A stretch of DNA of 64,000 nt from Prorocentrum cordatum (GCA_963575745.1 CAUYUJ010016072.1:126001-190000), one strand, 5' to 3'. Positions 42,217-52,087 are shown, counted from the first letter of the stretch. Numbers and translations are program-made. Notes: a model not told the origin generated them from the letters alone.

Positions 42217-44395
42217 CCTCTCTGCCCCGGGAGCTGTTGACAGGCTGGGCGGCCATCCTTCGAGCAGTATGCGTTGGCAGCCGAGGGAGGGCGGAGGCTG
42301 GCAGCCTGCTGCTTTCTCTTCTGATCTGCTGGCAGGCGCGTCGACTACAAGTACGGCGCCTTCTACTTCTACTACATTACCTACATCATCTCATCATCAT
42401 CCGCACGACGAGGACGACGGCGAGGGATGGTGGAGGAGGTCAGTGGAGGAGGCAGCGTGGGAGAACACGGGTGCACCAGCATTGTTCTACGAGGAGGAGG
42501 TTGCATATTTGTTCGGTGACACAACAGACAATATCTTGTGCAATGTGTTTATCGAAAAGGACAAGGCTACAGGGCTGACAGCAGCCAAGATGCAGCGCAA
42601 GAGCGAGATACCACGACACAAAATACCAGAATCTCAGTGGCCGCGCTTCCACGAGGCGACTGTGAAGGAGTTGAAGTCTGCGTTGCCGACAGGAGCTGTG
42701 ACCATCATCTCTCCGCGGGCGGCTGAGGACATCCGCAAGCACCACCCGGACCGCATTCTTCCTTCTCGCTACGTGTACTCAGACAAACCAAGCGAAGGTC
42801 TAGGCTCTTTTCCAATTGCACAGTGCCGCTGGTGTGTATTAGGGCACAGAGACCCGGACATCATGGAACTAGCAAGAGCAAGTCCTACACCCCAAACCAG
42901 TAGCATGTACGCATTCTTACTTGCAGCTGCATCTTTACAGCGCGAGGCTACATTTGGTGATTTGAAGACGGCTTTCATGCAGAGCGACAAGGACCACGGC
43001 GACAGACCACGTGGCAAATTGCACGCTTCTCTTCCGCCTGGCGGGATCCCGCTCGAGGACGGGACCTGGGCGGGGGCCGGCTCTCTGATCCAGCTCAACA
43101 CCGCCGTGTACGGACTCGTCAATGCACCTGCTGCTTGGCGCAAGATGCTGGTACGTGCAATAGAAGATCTAGGCTACAGGAGGTCATGCTACGATCCGTG
43201 TGTCTTCTGCCTGATGACGCCCAAAGGTCCAGATGGGCATCTGTTGATCGAAGTAGACGACATTGCAGCTCATGGCAATTATATTCACGACGAGAAAATG
43301 CGATGCCTACAACAACGGTTCCGGTTTGGAAAGTGGAAGACGATATACGGCAGCGAAGGTGATTATGCTGGTCGTACCATACAGCAACACAAGGATTACG
43401 GATTCCACATCCACCAGGCGAAGTTCGTCGTAGAGCGCCTGTCCCCGATTTCCATTCCAAAAGGGCGCAAGTCTAACAAGAACGACCCTACTACTGACGG
43501 CGAGCAGTCCCAGCTCCGAGCGGTGTGGGGAGGTGTGAACTGGGTGCAGAGAGAAACGCGTCCAGACGTATCTGGGCTTGCTTCCGTAGGGATGGCGAGG
43601 ATCCGTGTGAGTACTGTCCAGGATCTGTGTGATGCGAACGATTGTGTGGCTATCTTGAAAAAGGAGCCCAAGCTAGGCATTCTGATTCCACACATACCGC
43701 CTGACCTGCTGCGATGGGTTACTATCCAGGACGCTTCTTGGGCCAACGCCGCCGGCGACAAGAGCCAGGGAGCCTTCCTGGTCGGTGCTGCGACCCCGGC
43801 GCTGTGGGAGTACAAGGCAGCTCCGGTTGCTTTGGTATCGTACAAATCACGCCGTCTGCCGCGCCTGGCTGCCAGCACCCTTGCGGCAGAGACGCAGTCC
43901 ATGTCGGAAGCCCTAGCAGAAGTCGAGTGGATCCGCGGTCTCTTCGAGGAGCTTGTAGAGCCATCTTTCGACATCGTCAACTGGGCTTCCCGCACGCGCC
44001 ACAGAGGCCTGCTGGTAGCTGGCCGGACAGCAGACCCGAACAAAGAGCTGCAACAGTTGCTCACGATCTGTGACGCCAAGTCGCTGTACGATCATTTACA
44101 CAGCGAGAGCGCAGGATGCACGGCAGACCGCCGGACAGCGATCGAAATACAGATCATGCGTTCGTCACTTGACGCTCTCAACGGGGACGTTCGATGGGTT
44201 GATCATTCCGGCATGTACACCGATGCTATGACAAAGCGAAACGGCAACCTTCCATTGTTGCAGATTTTGATGCGTACCGGCCGGGTGCGCATCACAGAAG
44301 AGTCTGCTACCTTGGAGAAGCACCGGCTGGACCCGAAGACCCGCAACAGTCAAAGTAAGACGCGGTCAGACCCTGCACAGAGCAGCGGTGTGTAG
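41909..44395 (+). CDS. Copia reverse transcriptase-RNase H
   Basis: 828 codons open, overlapping the gag-integrase frame by 308 bases in the +1 phase. True coding probably begins near 42,045, where both phases read Pro/Ala-rich linkers. RT: SRYVYSDKP and CRWCVLGHRDPDI fingers, FGDLKTAFMQ (Asp 42959-42961), LNTAVYGLVNAPAAWRKML, and EVDD (43250-43261) in place of the usual YVDD. RNase H: WVTIQDASWANA, ASTLAAETQSMSEALAEVEW, CDAKSLYDHL, DRRTAIEIQIMRSSLDAL and MYTDAMTK. All acidic catalytic residues are present, and length and domain order are normal for Copia. Either a +1 programmed frameshift or one indel separates it from integrase. Confidence 0.85.
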   Translation: MMTTTTCRRRSRRFQHQRLQSSHSRNRRSARLISTVSGMLSNLMVLLAHGRKLPPTLPEPESEGRGPASADGQSTPTARTGTAAAHDPPPPEGEPPAQRPRLDLSAPGAVDRLGGHPSSSMRWQPREGGGWQPAAFSSDLLAGASTTSTAPSTSTTLPTSSHHHPHDEDDGEGWWRRSVEEAAWENTGAPALFYEEEVAYLFGDTTDNILCNVFIEKDKATGLTAAKMQRKSEIPRHKIPESQWPRFHEATVKELKSALPTGAVTIISPRAAEDIRKHHPDRILPSRYVYSDKPSEGLGSFPIAQCRWCVLGHRDPDIMELARASPTPQTSSMYAFLLAAASLQREATFGDLKTAFMQSDKDHGDRPRGKLHASLPPGGIPLEDGTWAGAGSLIQLNTAVYGLVNAPAAWRKMLVRAIEDLGYRRSCYDPCVFCLMTPKGPDGHLLIEVDDIAAHGNYIHDEKMRCLQQRFRFGKWKTIYGSEGDYAGRTIQQHKDYGFHIHQAKFVVERLSPISIPKGRKSNKNDPTTDGEQSQLRAVWGGVNWVQRETRPDVSGLASVGMARIRVSTVQDLCDANDCVAILKKEPKLGILIPHIPPDLLRWVTIQDASWANAAGDKSQGAFLVGAATPALWEYKAAPVALVSYKSRRLPRLAASTLAAETQSMSEALAEVEWIRGLFEELVEPSFDIVNWASRTRHRGLLVAGRTADPNKELQQLLTICDAKSLYDHLHSESAGCTADRRTAIEIQIMRSSLDALNGDVRWVDHSGMYTDAMTKRNGNLPLLQILMRTGRVRITEESATLEKHRLDPKTRNSQSKTRSDPAQSSGV

Positions 44396-44667
44396 AGTGC
44401 TGAGCTCAGCGCCTGCACCCATGTTCAGACTACGAACTCCACTGAAGCGGCGTGCTAACAACTACGCTCACCTCATCATACTCACATTCCGTATCTACTC
44501 AACGCAAGGAACAGTTGTCTGTATCCGCAGTGGCTCGCGAACCGCGTGCTGTTCAGCCTAGCGGACATTGTCATCATGTTCATTATGGTCTACACTCATA
44601 TATCCATATCCTGTGAGTCAGGGGCTGTAGATGAGAGACCACAAGGCCAACAACCGTTTGGGGCGTG
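44396..44667 (+). other. Copia 3' untranslated region
   Basis: From the RT stop to the 3' LTR. Holds the fourth GCTGAGCTCAGC palindrome (44399-44410). The polypurine tract expected before the LTR is weak (TTTGGGGCGTG at 44658-44668). Confidence 0.6.
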
Positions 44668-44849
44668 TGTGGAGTAGCATTGCAATCCTATTGTCTTTCC
44701 CCCTCTTGGCCTCGTGCTGCTCTTCCCCCTGCTGCTGCCTCCATGCTTGCATCCATGGCAATTTCTGCACGGAGGGCCCTTGAGTCGCGTGGCACGCTGC
44801 GCACAGAAACAGGTTGCACATCTTCATGTTGCATAGCATTGTTTCGACA
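44668..44849 (+). repeat. 3' LTR of the Copia element
   Basis: 182 bp, same ends as the 5' LTR, five substitutions between them. Confidence 0.9.
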
Positions 44850-44854
44850 GCGGA
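44850..44854 (+). repeat. Target-site duplication GCGGA, right
   Basis: Repeats the five bases before the 5' LTR (22550-22554). Confidence 0.85.
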
Positions 44855-46030
44855 GGTCGACCTGGCGGATGCGTTCTACACGATGCTGGTGCCGCCGAAG
44901 ATCAGGAGGTACTTCGCGCTGCCTGGCTGCCGCGCTGGGACGCTGGGCCTCGAGTGCACGACGGACGGGCGGCGCCTGGCCGGGACCGACCTGGTGTGCC
45001 CGTGCCTCAGGTGCCCCCTGATGGGCTGCTCTTTCAGCCTGTGGATCTGCCAGACGACGATGCTGTAGGGGATGGCCCTGAAGGTGCCCCAGCTCTCCCT
45101 CGCGAACCGCTTCGTGGACCGCCGACCTGTGCCGCAGGTGTCCGAAGGTGTGATTCACACCGAGTACGTGGACAATGCGATCAGCCTCTCGACCAACTTG
45201 GAGACGGCGGCCGCCGCCGCGTCGGCCGTGGCCTCGAGTCTTCGTGCGGCGGGGCTCCATACCCACGGAGTTGAGTGTAGTTTTGGCGCCGTGGCGCTGG
45301 GCTGGCAGTTCGACGAGAAGTGGTGGGGAGTTGGAGCTGCTCAGAAAAAGCCGCCAGCCCAGGTTGCCCTTGTGCTCTCCAAGTACAATGGGAGATGGGG
45401 ATTCAGTACTCATCAGGAGTCCGAGGTGACACATATGTCCCACGCCTTCAAGTCGGCGGCCTCCGCCAACCCCTTCATCCCAGAGTCGGTCATCACCATC
45501 GATTGCTCGGGGAACCCGAAGGCCCCGATCAAGGAGCCCCTGGAGGCGCCCATAGAAGAGCCTGTCAAGGAGTCCGTGGTGAAGGGGGTGCACGCGGAGG
45601 AGGATATGTTCAATGACATTGAGGAGGATGAGGAGTTCCCCGAAATCCCATACGACGTCTGGGCGAAAGGCTGGGCCCCGGTGGTGTCTCCTCGCTGGAG
45701 TCGTTCAGAGCATCAGGTTGTCTTGGAGGCCCGGGGCATGGTCGTGGCCGTCCGTCGTGTCCTTCGACGCGTCTCATCGCTCGACCGATGCCATCTCTGC
45801 TTGGGCGATTGTTTGGGGGCCATCCTGGCCGCCGCCAAGGGGCGTTCGTCGCGGCGGGAGATGGGCCGCGTGCGCCGGCAGCTTGCGGCCCTTTCGCTGG
45901 CTAGCGGTGCTGCCTTCTTCTGGCGCTGGGTCCCTTCGGAGAGGAACTCGGCCGACCGCGCCTCCAGGAACCTGCCGGGCGTGGGCTATGCTGCAGCGGC
46001 TGCAGATCCCTGCTGCCTCGGCGCTGCCGC
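44855..46030 (+). pseudogene. RT C-terminal part and RNase H of YR element
   Basis: Resumes the interrupted RT: VDLADAFYTMLVPPKIRRYF, CPLMGCSFSLWICQ, a TAG stop at 45066, then HTEYVDNAISLS (YVDN at 45165-45176 in place of YVDD). RNase H: LGDCLGAILAAAKGRSSRRE and FFWRWVPSERNSADRASRNL, the DxxxAAxAxxKGRS and WxPSExNPADxxSR patterns of DIRS-type RNase H. An extra acidic stretch (KAPIKEPLEAPIEEPVKESV) lies between the domains. At least one stop; the frame 45072-46030 is otherwise open. Confidence 0.75.
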
Positions 46031-46259
46031 TGGCCGCCCCAGCCCTGGGAGCGGGCGCGGAGGGCCTGCTGGCGAGAGCTGGCCCGACATCGGGCCCCCG
46101 CCCGGCCTCGAAGAGGGGGCGCGCTGGCCCTCCGACTGGGCGAGCCTCCGCGACGGCAGCCGCAAGCTCGGCGGGGCCTTGGGGGCCGGCAGCCGAGCCG
46201 CTCCGCTGGACCGCCCCTGGGCGGGCGAGCCGCCGGCGGGCGAGGCGCCCCCAGGGCGC

Positions 46260-47200
46260 GAGCTGGCGGGGTCGGAACCAGCGTTCGTTCCTCGAGCTGA
46301 AGGCCGTTGGGGACAGGGCCGCTTTGGACTACCAGGTCCGACACCAAGCTTTCCTGACTTGGTCGGCGAATGTGGGCCTGTCGGTGGCGACCGTCGCGGA
46401 CCTGGAGGAGGCGCTCCTGCAGTACTTCAACCAGCAGTACTTCGACGGACACGACTCGCCAGACGAGCCGAAGCTGGCGGCGGCGGCGGCGCACTTCCGG
46501 CTGGACCTGGCGCCGAAGGTCGCCAACCTGCCGCGGGTGCTGAGGGCGCTGAAGGGCTGGAAGACTCTGGCGCCCCCCCGCGCCCGCCTGCCCCTGCCGT
46601 GGCCAGTCGCGGCCCTGGTGGCCGACTGGATGGTGGCGAACGGCTTCCTGGCCGCCGCCCGAGCGACCGTGCTGACTTTCGTCCTCTACCTGCGGCCGTC
46701 GGAGACGCTGTCGCTGCGCGTCAAGTGAGTCGTGCGGCCGGTCAGGGCCGGTCCACGGCACCTGAGCAAGATTTCGATCCTGCTGTTCCCCGCGGAGCTC
46801 GAGGCGAGGTCGAAGACCAAGGACTACGACATCAGCATTCTGTTTGACAACCCAGAGTTCAGCTGGGTCGACCAGAGGCTGGATCGCCTCGTGGAGGGAC
46901 GTGCGGTCGACGCGCCCCTGTTCCCCCTGGACATGAGGTCGTGGGTGCGGGCGTTCCAGCAGGCGGACGCCGCCCTCGGACTGGGCGCCCTCGGCCCCCC
47001 CGGCGCTGTGCCAACTGCGCCACGGGGGGGGCAGCCACGAGATGCTGACGAACGCCAGGGAGTTCGGCGACATCAAGAAGCGCGGGCGCTGGGAGGCCGA
47101 CAGGGGCCTCAAGCGGTACGCGAAAGGTGGTCGAGTTCAAGAGCAGCTTCAGCGTCTGCGACCTGTCCTACAGTCTCAGGCCTTCGGTTGCGCCGTGACT
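46260..47200 (+). pseudogene. Tyrosine recombinase of YR element
   Basis: N-terminal core-binding part FLTWSANVGLSVATVADLEE and VLRALKGWKTLAPP. First catalytic Arg in FVLYLRPSETLSLRVK, then a stop at 46726-46728. The next block, ISILLFPAELEARSKTKDYD, is in phase 46732-46990. After a frame change, CQLRHGGGSHEML (box II) and IKKRGRW...LKRYAKG carry the second Arg, the Trp position and the nucleophile Tyr. All signature residues are visible, but a stop and at least one frameshift (about 47,000, in a run of G) break the gene. This enzyme integrates circular cDNA in DIRS-order elements (established for the family). Confidence 0.75.
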
Positions 47201-47862
47201 ATTGGAAGCACCCCATGCAGAACCTGAGCTCCTGGGCCCACCTGTCCGACTCGAAGGTGTACTTGGAGATTTCCAGTGGTTCTGGAAATTGGCCCCGGGC
47301 GCTGCGGCGAAGCATGGCCTCTCGCCTGGCGCCGCGGGTCTTCGAGCTGGACGTGGACCGCGAGCCGATCCTCGGTGACCTCAGCCGACGGCGAGCCCGG
47401 CGCGTGGTGCGCGGGTGGCTCCGCGGTGGCCTGCTCTGCCCAACCTGTCGTCGGGTGACTCTCTCAAGGTCGAGACGGGTAAGCGGCTGTCGCAGTTCTC
47501 ATTCAGCCTCTTCCTGGGGCGTGCCAGGCGCGGAGCCCCCGCAGCGATCGAGAACCCATCCACGTCGCGGGTCTGGCAGACTCGCTGGGCCCAGCACGCA
47601 GCGCGTCAGCCAGGGGTTAAGACTGCGGAGTTTGACTTCTGCGCCTTCGGCACGGCCTGAGGAAGAGGGCCCGCGCGATATGTGTTCATCTGCATTTCGA
47701 CGCGATCAGCAAATTCAAGTGTACAGGGCGTGGCCTCTGTTCTTTCTCACATCGTCCACACCGAGCTCTGGAAGGCAAGACGCCGCCCGGAGCCTTCTGG
47801 ACAAAGATTGCCGGGCCATGCCCACCCAGTTTGTCCAGTGCCTTTGCCAGAGCCTATCGTGA
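47200..47862 (+). pseudogene. Methyltransferase-like C-terminal region of YR element
   Basis: VYLEISSGSGNWPRALRRSM (47259-47318) resembles SAM-binding motif I (hydrophobic-L-E-hydrophobic-x-S-G-x-G). Next come FELDVDREPILGDLSRRRAR and a frame change into AIENPSTSRVWQTRWAQHAA (ENP pattern of C5-type methylases) and TAEFDFCAFGTA with a stop at 47659. A last frame ends about 47862. Several frameshifts. DIRS-order elements often carry a methyltransferase domain, usually between RNase H and the recombinase; here it follows the recombinase. Catalytic Cys not certain. Confidence 0.5.
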
Positions 47863-47941
47863 AGCTTGATTGTCATCCACGCACCAAGCCATGGTACGAT
47901 TAGCGGCCTAGTGGCCAGTTAGATCTTCGGAGAGATGTTTC

Positions 47942-48073
47942 GAGGTCGCTTCTGTTTGTCCTGGCCTCCCGCGTCTCAGCTCGACGCGGATGGATTGTGC
48001 ACTCTGGCTGGGCAACGTTTGCGAACAGACACTGTCGAGATGCTGGCCTGGAAATAGAGCGGGGTCGAGGATA
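47942..48073 (+). repeat. Split direct repeat B1 of YR element
   Basis: 132 bp starting GAGGTCGCTTCTGTTTGTCC and ending GGGGTCGAGGATA. Near-identical to 48208-48339. Confidence 0.9.
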
Positions 48074-48074
48074 C

Positions 48075-48146
48075 CCTATGCGCGCATGTCTTTCCTCATC
48101 CCGTCACGGGTCCAGGCCGTCGATGTTAGATCGTTTCCGTGGGTTT
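48075..48146 (+). repeat. Split direct repeat A2 of YR element
   Basis: 72 bp matching the left terminus 19780-19851 and lying between the two B copies. Confidence 0.9.
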
Positions 48147-48207
48147 TGGAGTTCAACACTGCCCACCCACCCTTGAGCCTTGTATAGAGATGCTCCGTCT
48201 GTCGCTG

Positions 48208-48337
48208 GAGGTCGCTTCTGTTTGTCCTGGCCTCCCGCGTCTCAGCTCGACGCGGATGGATTGTGCACTCTGGCTGGACAGCGTTTGCGAACAGACACTG
48301 TCGAGATGCTGGCCTGGAAAGAGAGCGGGGTCGAGGA

Positions 48338-48339
<2 letters not shown>
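48208..48339 (+). repeat. Split direct repeat B2, right end of YR element
   Basis: Second 132-bp copy, same length as B1. The element ends where an (AT)n tract begins. Confidence 0.9.
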
Positions 48340-48380
<41 letters not shown>

Positions 48381-48381
48381 G
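48338..48381 (+). repeat. (AT)n microsatellite
   Basis: TATATA tract with two TGTATATA interruptions, directly at the right border of the YR element. Confidence 0.95.
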
Positions 48382-48879
48382 TGTTTGTATGTGTGTGGTA
48401 AACGCTTATGGTCTCCCTTCCCTTCTCCCTGTTCACCTCCCGCCCTCCTCAATCCTTTCTTTTCGCTCCATCGGAGGCTCTAGAAAGGGTCAGAAACCAT
48501 ACAAAGACAGCACTTGGCAGCCCACCGCGCCCCAGCATGCCAGGGTGCACGGTGGCGGATACTGCGCGCATGAATGTTGCACAAAGAGATCAGAATCACT
48601 TCAGTGAAAATAGCAGATCAGCAGGCTCCGTGCCTTGCTCAATGATATTGATGATCGCATGCTGCAACTACGACTGACCTCACAGTTTGAGGATCGGTCA
48701 TATCACCTAATCAGCGTTTGCACTGATGGCTTGTGCATTTGCGGAGTGACTAATTTGCTGGGCGTTTTGGGTTTTCGTCCAGTGCCCCTCCGTGCCCGCC
48801 TCGTGCCCGTTCCTTGCGCTGGCTGTGCGTTCCCGGTTCTCGTGTGGTGATTGCCCGTGCCCAGCCCGTGTGTTGGTTG
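48382..48879. other. No gene recognised
   Basis: Unique moderate-GC sequence; GTGCCC/GTGCCCGT words begin near 48780 and lead into the next repeat. Confidence 0.4.
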
Positions 48880-49290
48880 TGTGGTCCGGGTGTTCGCCCA
48901 GTGCCCACCCGTACCCGCTTCGTGTCCGCCCCATGTGTTGGATCGCGTTTCACGGTGCACACGAATCTTGCACCACGCAGCTTGCACAAATGCACCACGC
49001 TGCTTGTACTCCACGTTTTGTACGACATGGGCTGCCCCCCCCCAGCTTAAAGGTATGTTGCACCACATGTATTATACAACATAGCTTGCACCGCATCTAC
49101 TGCACCCCATATGTTGCATGCACGTAGCCTGCGTTCCAGAGATTGTACCTCATATGCCGCACAGGAATGACTGCACCCTACGGCTTGCTCCATGTAGCTT
49201 GCGCCACATAATTTGCACCACGTATTTTGCACCACACATAGTGATTGCACCACGTAAGGTACACACCGAGAGTACAAGACACCAGTATGT
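48880..49290 (-). repeat. TTGCACCACG short-period repeat
   Basis: Diverged ~17-20-bp units of the type TTGCACCACGTAGCTTGCAC, with many CACCAC and GCACC words. The reverse complement of the same unit (GTGGTGCAAGCTACGT) appears at 59625-59790. Confidence 0.65.
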
Positions 49291-50634
49291 GGGGCCCACG
49301 CTAGCAAACATCGGGTAGTCAGAGATGCACATCGAATTTGTTGGTGTGGAAGTTGCGGAATTTCGTGCAATAGGGACAAAACAAAAACGAGGGGTCATCA
49401 TGGGATAGCGACGTGGGCAGGGAAGTGATGGTGGAAGCCAGAATCGATAGGGCGCGAAAAGGACGGGGAGAAAACATGACAGGAAGAGAAAAGGACAGTG
49501 TTGTCCACGATTCCATCGATCCGATGGTGAGTGACAACGTCTGCGCATGGCATCGATCGATTCGCCCGGCCACGCACACCAGGGCAGGGACGACTCCTTC
49601 CTCCGCGGATGGGGCTCGACTCGATCGATTCGATTTGCGCGAGCGCACCTACTGATTTGCGGCCGAGGGCAGACCTCGAACGGCGGTGTAGGATCATGCA
49701 TGAGGATGAAATGTCAGGGAGGTCGGATTAAGCATCGGGTTTGTATGTCTTGGGTCGAATCTCCGCATAATCCCATACAGTGTCGTTGTTTTTGCTGACT
49801 TAGGCATGATCTGGTTCTAGCTTATGCGGCTCAATCGCTCGTTAGTCTGGCTACGCAAATGGATTTCCATCGTGCCCGAGAAGGCTTCCCAAAAGGATCT
49901 GCCATCTAACATGCGCCCTAGTAGTGTTACTTGCTACGCGCTGTGCCAGCTGATCCTGGATGGGCTTCTCGCGATTACCTCCAGTGCGGTCGCAGCGACG
50001 CTCTTGGGCACCACACCCACCTGCCCCTCTCACAATTGCCCGGACCGCCGGCGAAACTCCCTTGGACTTCCCGCAGCACCTCCAAGGAACTCCAGGAGTT
50101 GGGGGGAAACTCCCAGGTCTTCCCTTCCACCCCCCTCCCCATCCTCCACTCCAGACTGCGTGACGTTCTGGGGAGGAAGCGGGGCCTCGAGGAAGGAGCA
50201 GGGGGAGGCGGAGAGGGGGGAGGGGGGGTCCGCTCGTTAGTGCATTAATCCCCGAGTTGCCCAGAGCCTCGCGGGGTTCTGGAACGCTCTTCATCGGCCG
50301 AGGCGCCCGATATGTCTTCCAGACCCGCCTGTTCCCAGATATCTCCGAAGAAGGAGGGCAAGTGGGAGGACCTGCCAGCTATCAGAGATTCTCGATTTAT
50401 CCCGAGCAGAGTCAGCCTTCGTCCTGGATTCGTTTCGGAGGAGGAGGATGGCACGGGGGAGAACCCAGAGATCCGACGTCGTGATTTGTTTCACAGCGGC
50501 GCTCCCCAGAGGTCTGGATCTCCCGGAGACCAGTTTTTCATCCCGAGTCGTTGCCGCGAATGCACCTGGAGGCCGACGTGTTTTCCATGACGTGATTGTC
50601 CGTTGTGTTTGTCTTGGGGGGACGAGGAGGAGGA
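49291..50634. other. No gene recognised
   Basis: Contains clustered CGATCGATTCG words (49540-49640) and ordinary short frames. No domain or intron pattern found. Confidence 0.4.
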
Positions 50635-50827
50635 TCGGGCCGGGCGAAAGGGGGGGATTGGGAACGGGGGGGGTACGAAATCTGCTGCATGCAGCTGGTT
50701 TCGGCCTCACCGAGGGGCCCACTCCTCGATACATGGCCGCCTCCGGCGCCGGGAGGCGCCGGGAAAACCAGCTACGTGAGCTGATTCTCAACCCCCCCTT
50801 TTGCTATCCCCCCTTTCGCCCGACCCA
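50635..50827 (+). mobile_element. Miniature inverted-repeat element A, copy 2
   Basis: Left end TCGGGCCGGGCGAAAGGGGG and right end CCCCCTTTCGCCCGACCC. The interior agrees with copy 1 (399-593) including CTGCATGCAGCTG, CACCGAGGGGCCCA and the CGCCGGGAGGCGCCGGG block. Confidence 0.75.
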
Positions 50828-51921
50828 AGAGGAGGAGAGCAAGGGGGCAGTGCGCTGCAGCGGGCCTCCCCCTGACCAGGCGCCCGGCTCCGGGCTACCC
50901 GCCGCAGGGCCGCCGAGGGCCTCGCTCCCGTGCCGCCGCGCAGACGCGGCGGTCGACGTCGCCGCGCGCTCGCGCGCGGGCTCCGCGGGAAATAGGTCGT
51001 TCGGGAGCATGGGGCGCGGGAGGTCAGGTGCAACGTGTCGCCTGGGGGCCCTTTCCTCTCCCCCTGGGCGGGGTCCCCCCCCCGGCGCCGAGGGCGCCCG
51101 CGTGTCGGCCGCGCGCGCGGCTAGGCTCGGGCGCAGAGGCGCCTCGGCTGCGGCTCAGGGAGCGGATCCCTCATGCCGCCGCAAACAGCGGAAACAACAT
51201 CAACGTGTCGAACGAAGCTGTAGGACCTTGATACGTCGCTCCAGAGCGCTCCGGGACGCTCTCCAGAAGTGCCCGATCTGAGAGATCCCCGATGCATCCC
51301 AGTCCGAGGCCATTCTTGTCCTGGTTTCGTCTCATCGGGGCGGATCTGAGTAGGGAGGAATGCATCGAACCCCGGTCGCACATTCATCGCCGACAGGGGC
51401 CCGATAGCCCACCCCGCCGAGGAACGCGCGGATTCGCCATCGGGGCTCATCGCCGATCTATCGGCGATGTATCGCCGATTCCAGGTCGAAGCTTCCTCCC
51501 CTGAGCGGGTCCCCCGCCCGTTTAGTCTCAGGAAGGGACCTCTCTTCTCCTCCTCCTTCTCTTGCTCGTGCCCCTCGTGCTCCTCTTCCTCTGCCTTCTC
51601 TGCCCCCTCTTCCCCCCTCCTCCTTCGCCGCCGCTCCTCCGCCCTCGGCCCCCCACGTGTCTGTGTATGATGATCGGTGGTGTGAACGGCACTGGCTCAG
51701 ACATACCCAGGCTGGCGGCGGCCCGCCACGCGAAACATCTGGGTGCGACGATGGGGCCCGAGGGCGAGGCTCGCGCACGAGGTGAAGCTACTCCGCGGCT
51801 CCCGGATCGGGCGCCGAACGGCGCAAGGCGTTGCCGCCCGCGACCCCTGGTCGCCCCGTGCCGTCGTGCCCACCGCTGCCGCAGCGCGTCTTGCAGTTCT
51901 GTTCGCCCTGCCGCCAGCTTA
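50828..51921. other. No gene recognised
   Basis: GC-rich. A nested inverted word GATCTATCGGCGATGTATCG lies near 51451-51473, and there is a CTCCTCCTT-rich block at 51541-51600. Nothing coding recognised. Confidence 0.4.
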
Positions 51922-52087
51922 CACCCTAGGCGATGCTTGAGAAAACTTAAGTTTTTGGCCAGAGTCTCGAGTATTCTTAATGTTTCAATATAAATCCTAA
52001 GTTTTCAATGGGAATTCTTGGTTTTTTATTCAAATTCTGAGACTCTGAGTTTCTTAACCCATGGTTTCTTAAGCATTTCGCAGAGTG
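51922..52087 (+). mobile_element. Miniature inverted-repeat element C, copy 1
   Basis: 166 bp flanked by TA on both sides (51920-51921, 52088-52089). The left end CACCCTAGGCGATGCTTGAG is an imperfect inverted match to the right end (TTAAGCATTTCGCAGAGTG). AT-rich interior with ATTCTTAATGTTTCAATATA. A second copy of exactly the same length is at 58440-58605. Confidence 0.8.

Larger units (their letters stand above)
22555..44849 (+). mobile_element. Copia-type LTR retrotransposon, interrupted by a 14.5-kb element
   Basis: The two 182-bp LTRs begin TGTGGAGTAGC and end TTTCGACA. A 5-bp target duplication GCGGA flanks the element. A primer-binding-like site follows the 5' LTR. Integrase precedes RT, which defines Copia order. 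Without the inner element the retrotransposon is 7803 bp. The LTRs differ at 5 of 182 positions, so the insertion is fairly young but not brand new. The coding frames remain long and open although they change phase, so this may be a recently inactive copy or one that depends on frameshifting. Confidence 0.9.
19780..48339 (+). mobile_element. Tyrosine-recombinase retroelement with split direct repeats (interrupted)
   Basis: The outer element of a nested structure. A 72-bp sequence at 19780-19851 recurs at 48075-48146. There it is flanked on both sides by copies of a different 132-bp repeat (47942-48073 and 48208-48339). Left repeat, genes, then second repeat / first repeat / second repeat is the split-direct-repeat layout known from Ngaro/PAT-type members of the DIRS order. 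The gene set agrees: gag-like proteins, RT and RNase H, tyrosine recombinase and a methyltransferase-like region. Minus the 22.3-kb insertion the element is about 6.26 kb. Stops and frameshifts in most genes show it is no longer autonomous. Confidence 0.75.

Noticed and set aside
39101-44079. Numerous open reverse-strand frames across the Copia element
   Set aside because: Shadows of the RT, integrase and gag frames; they carry no motifs.
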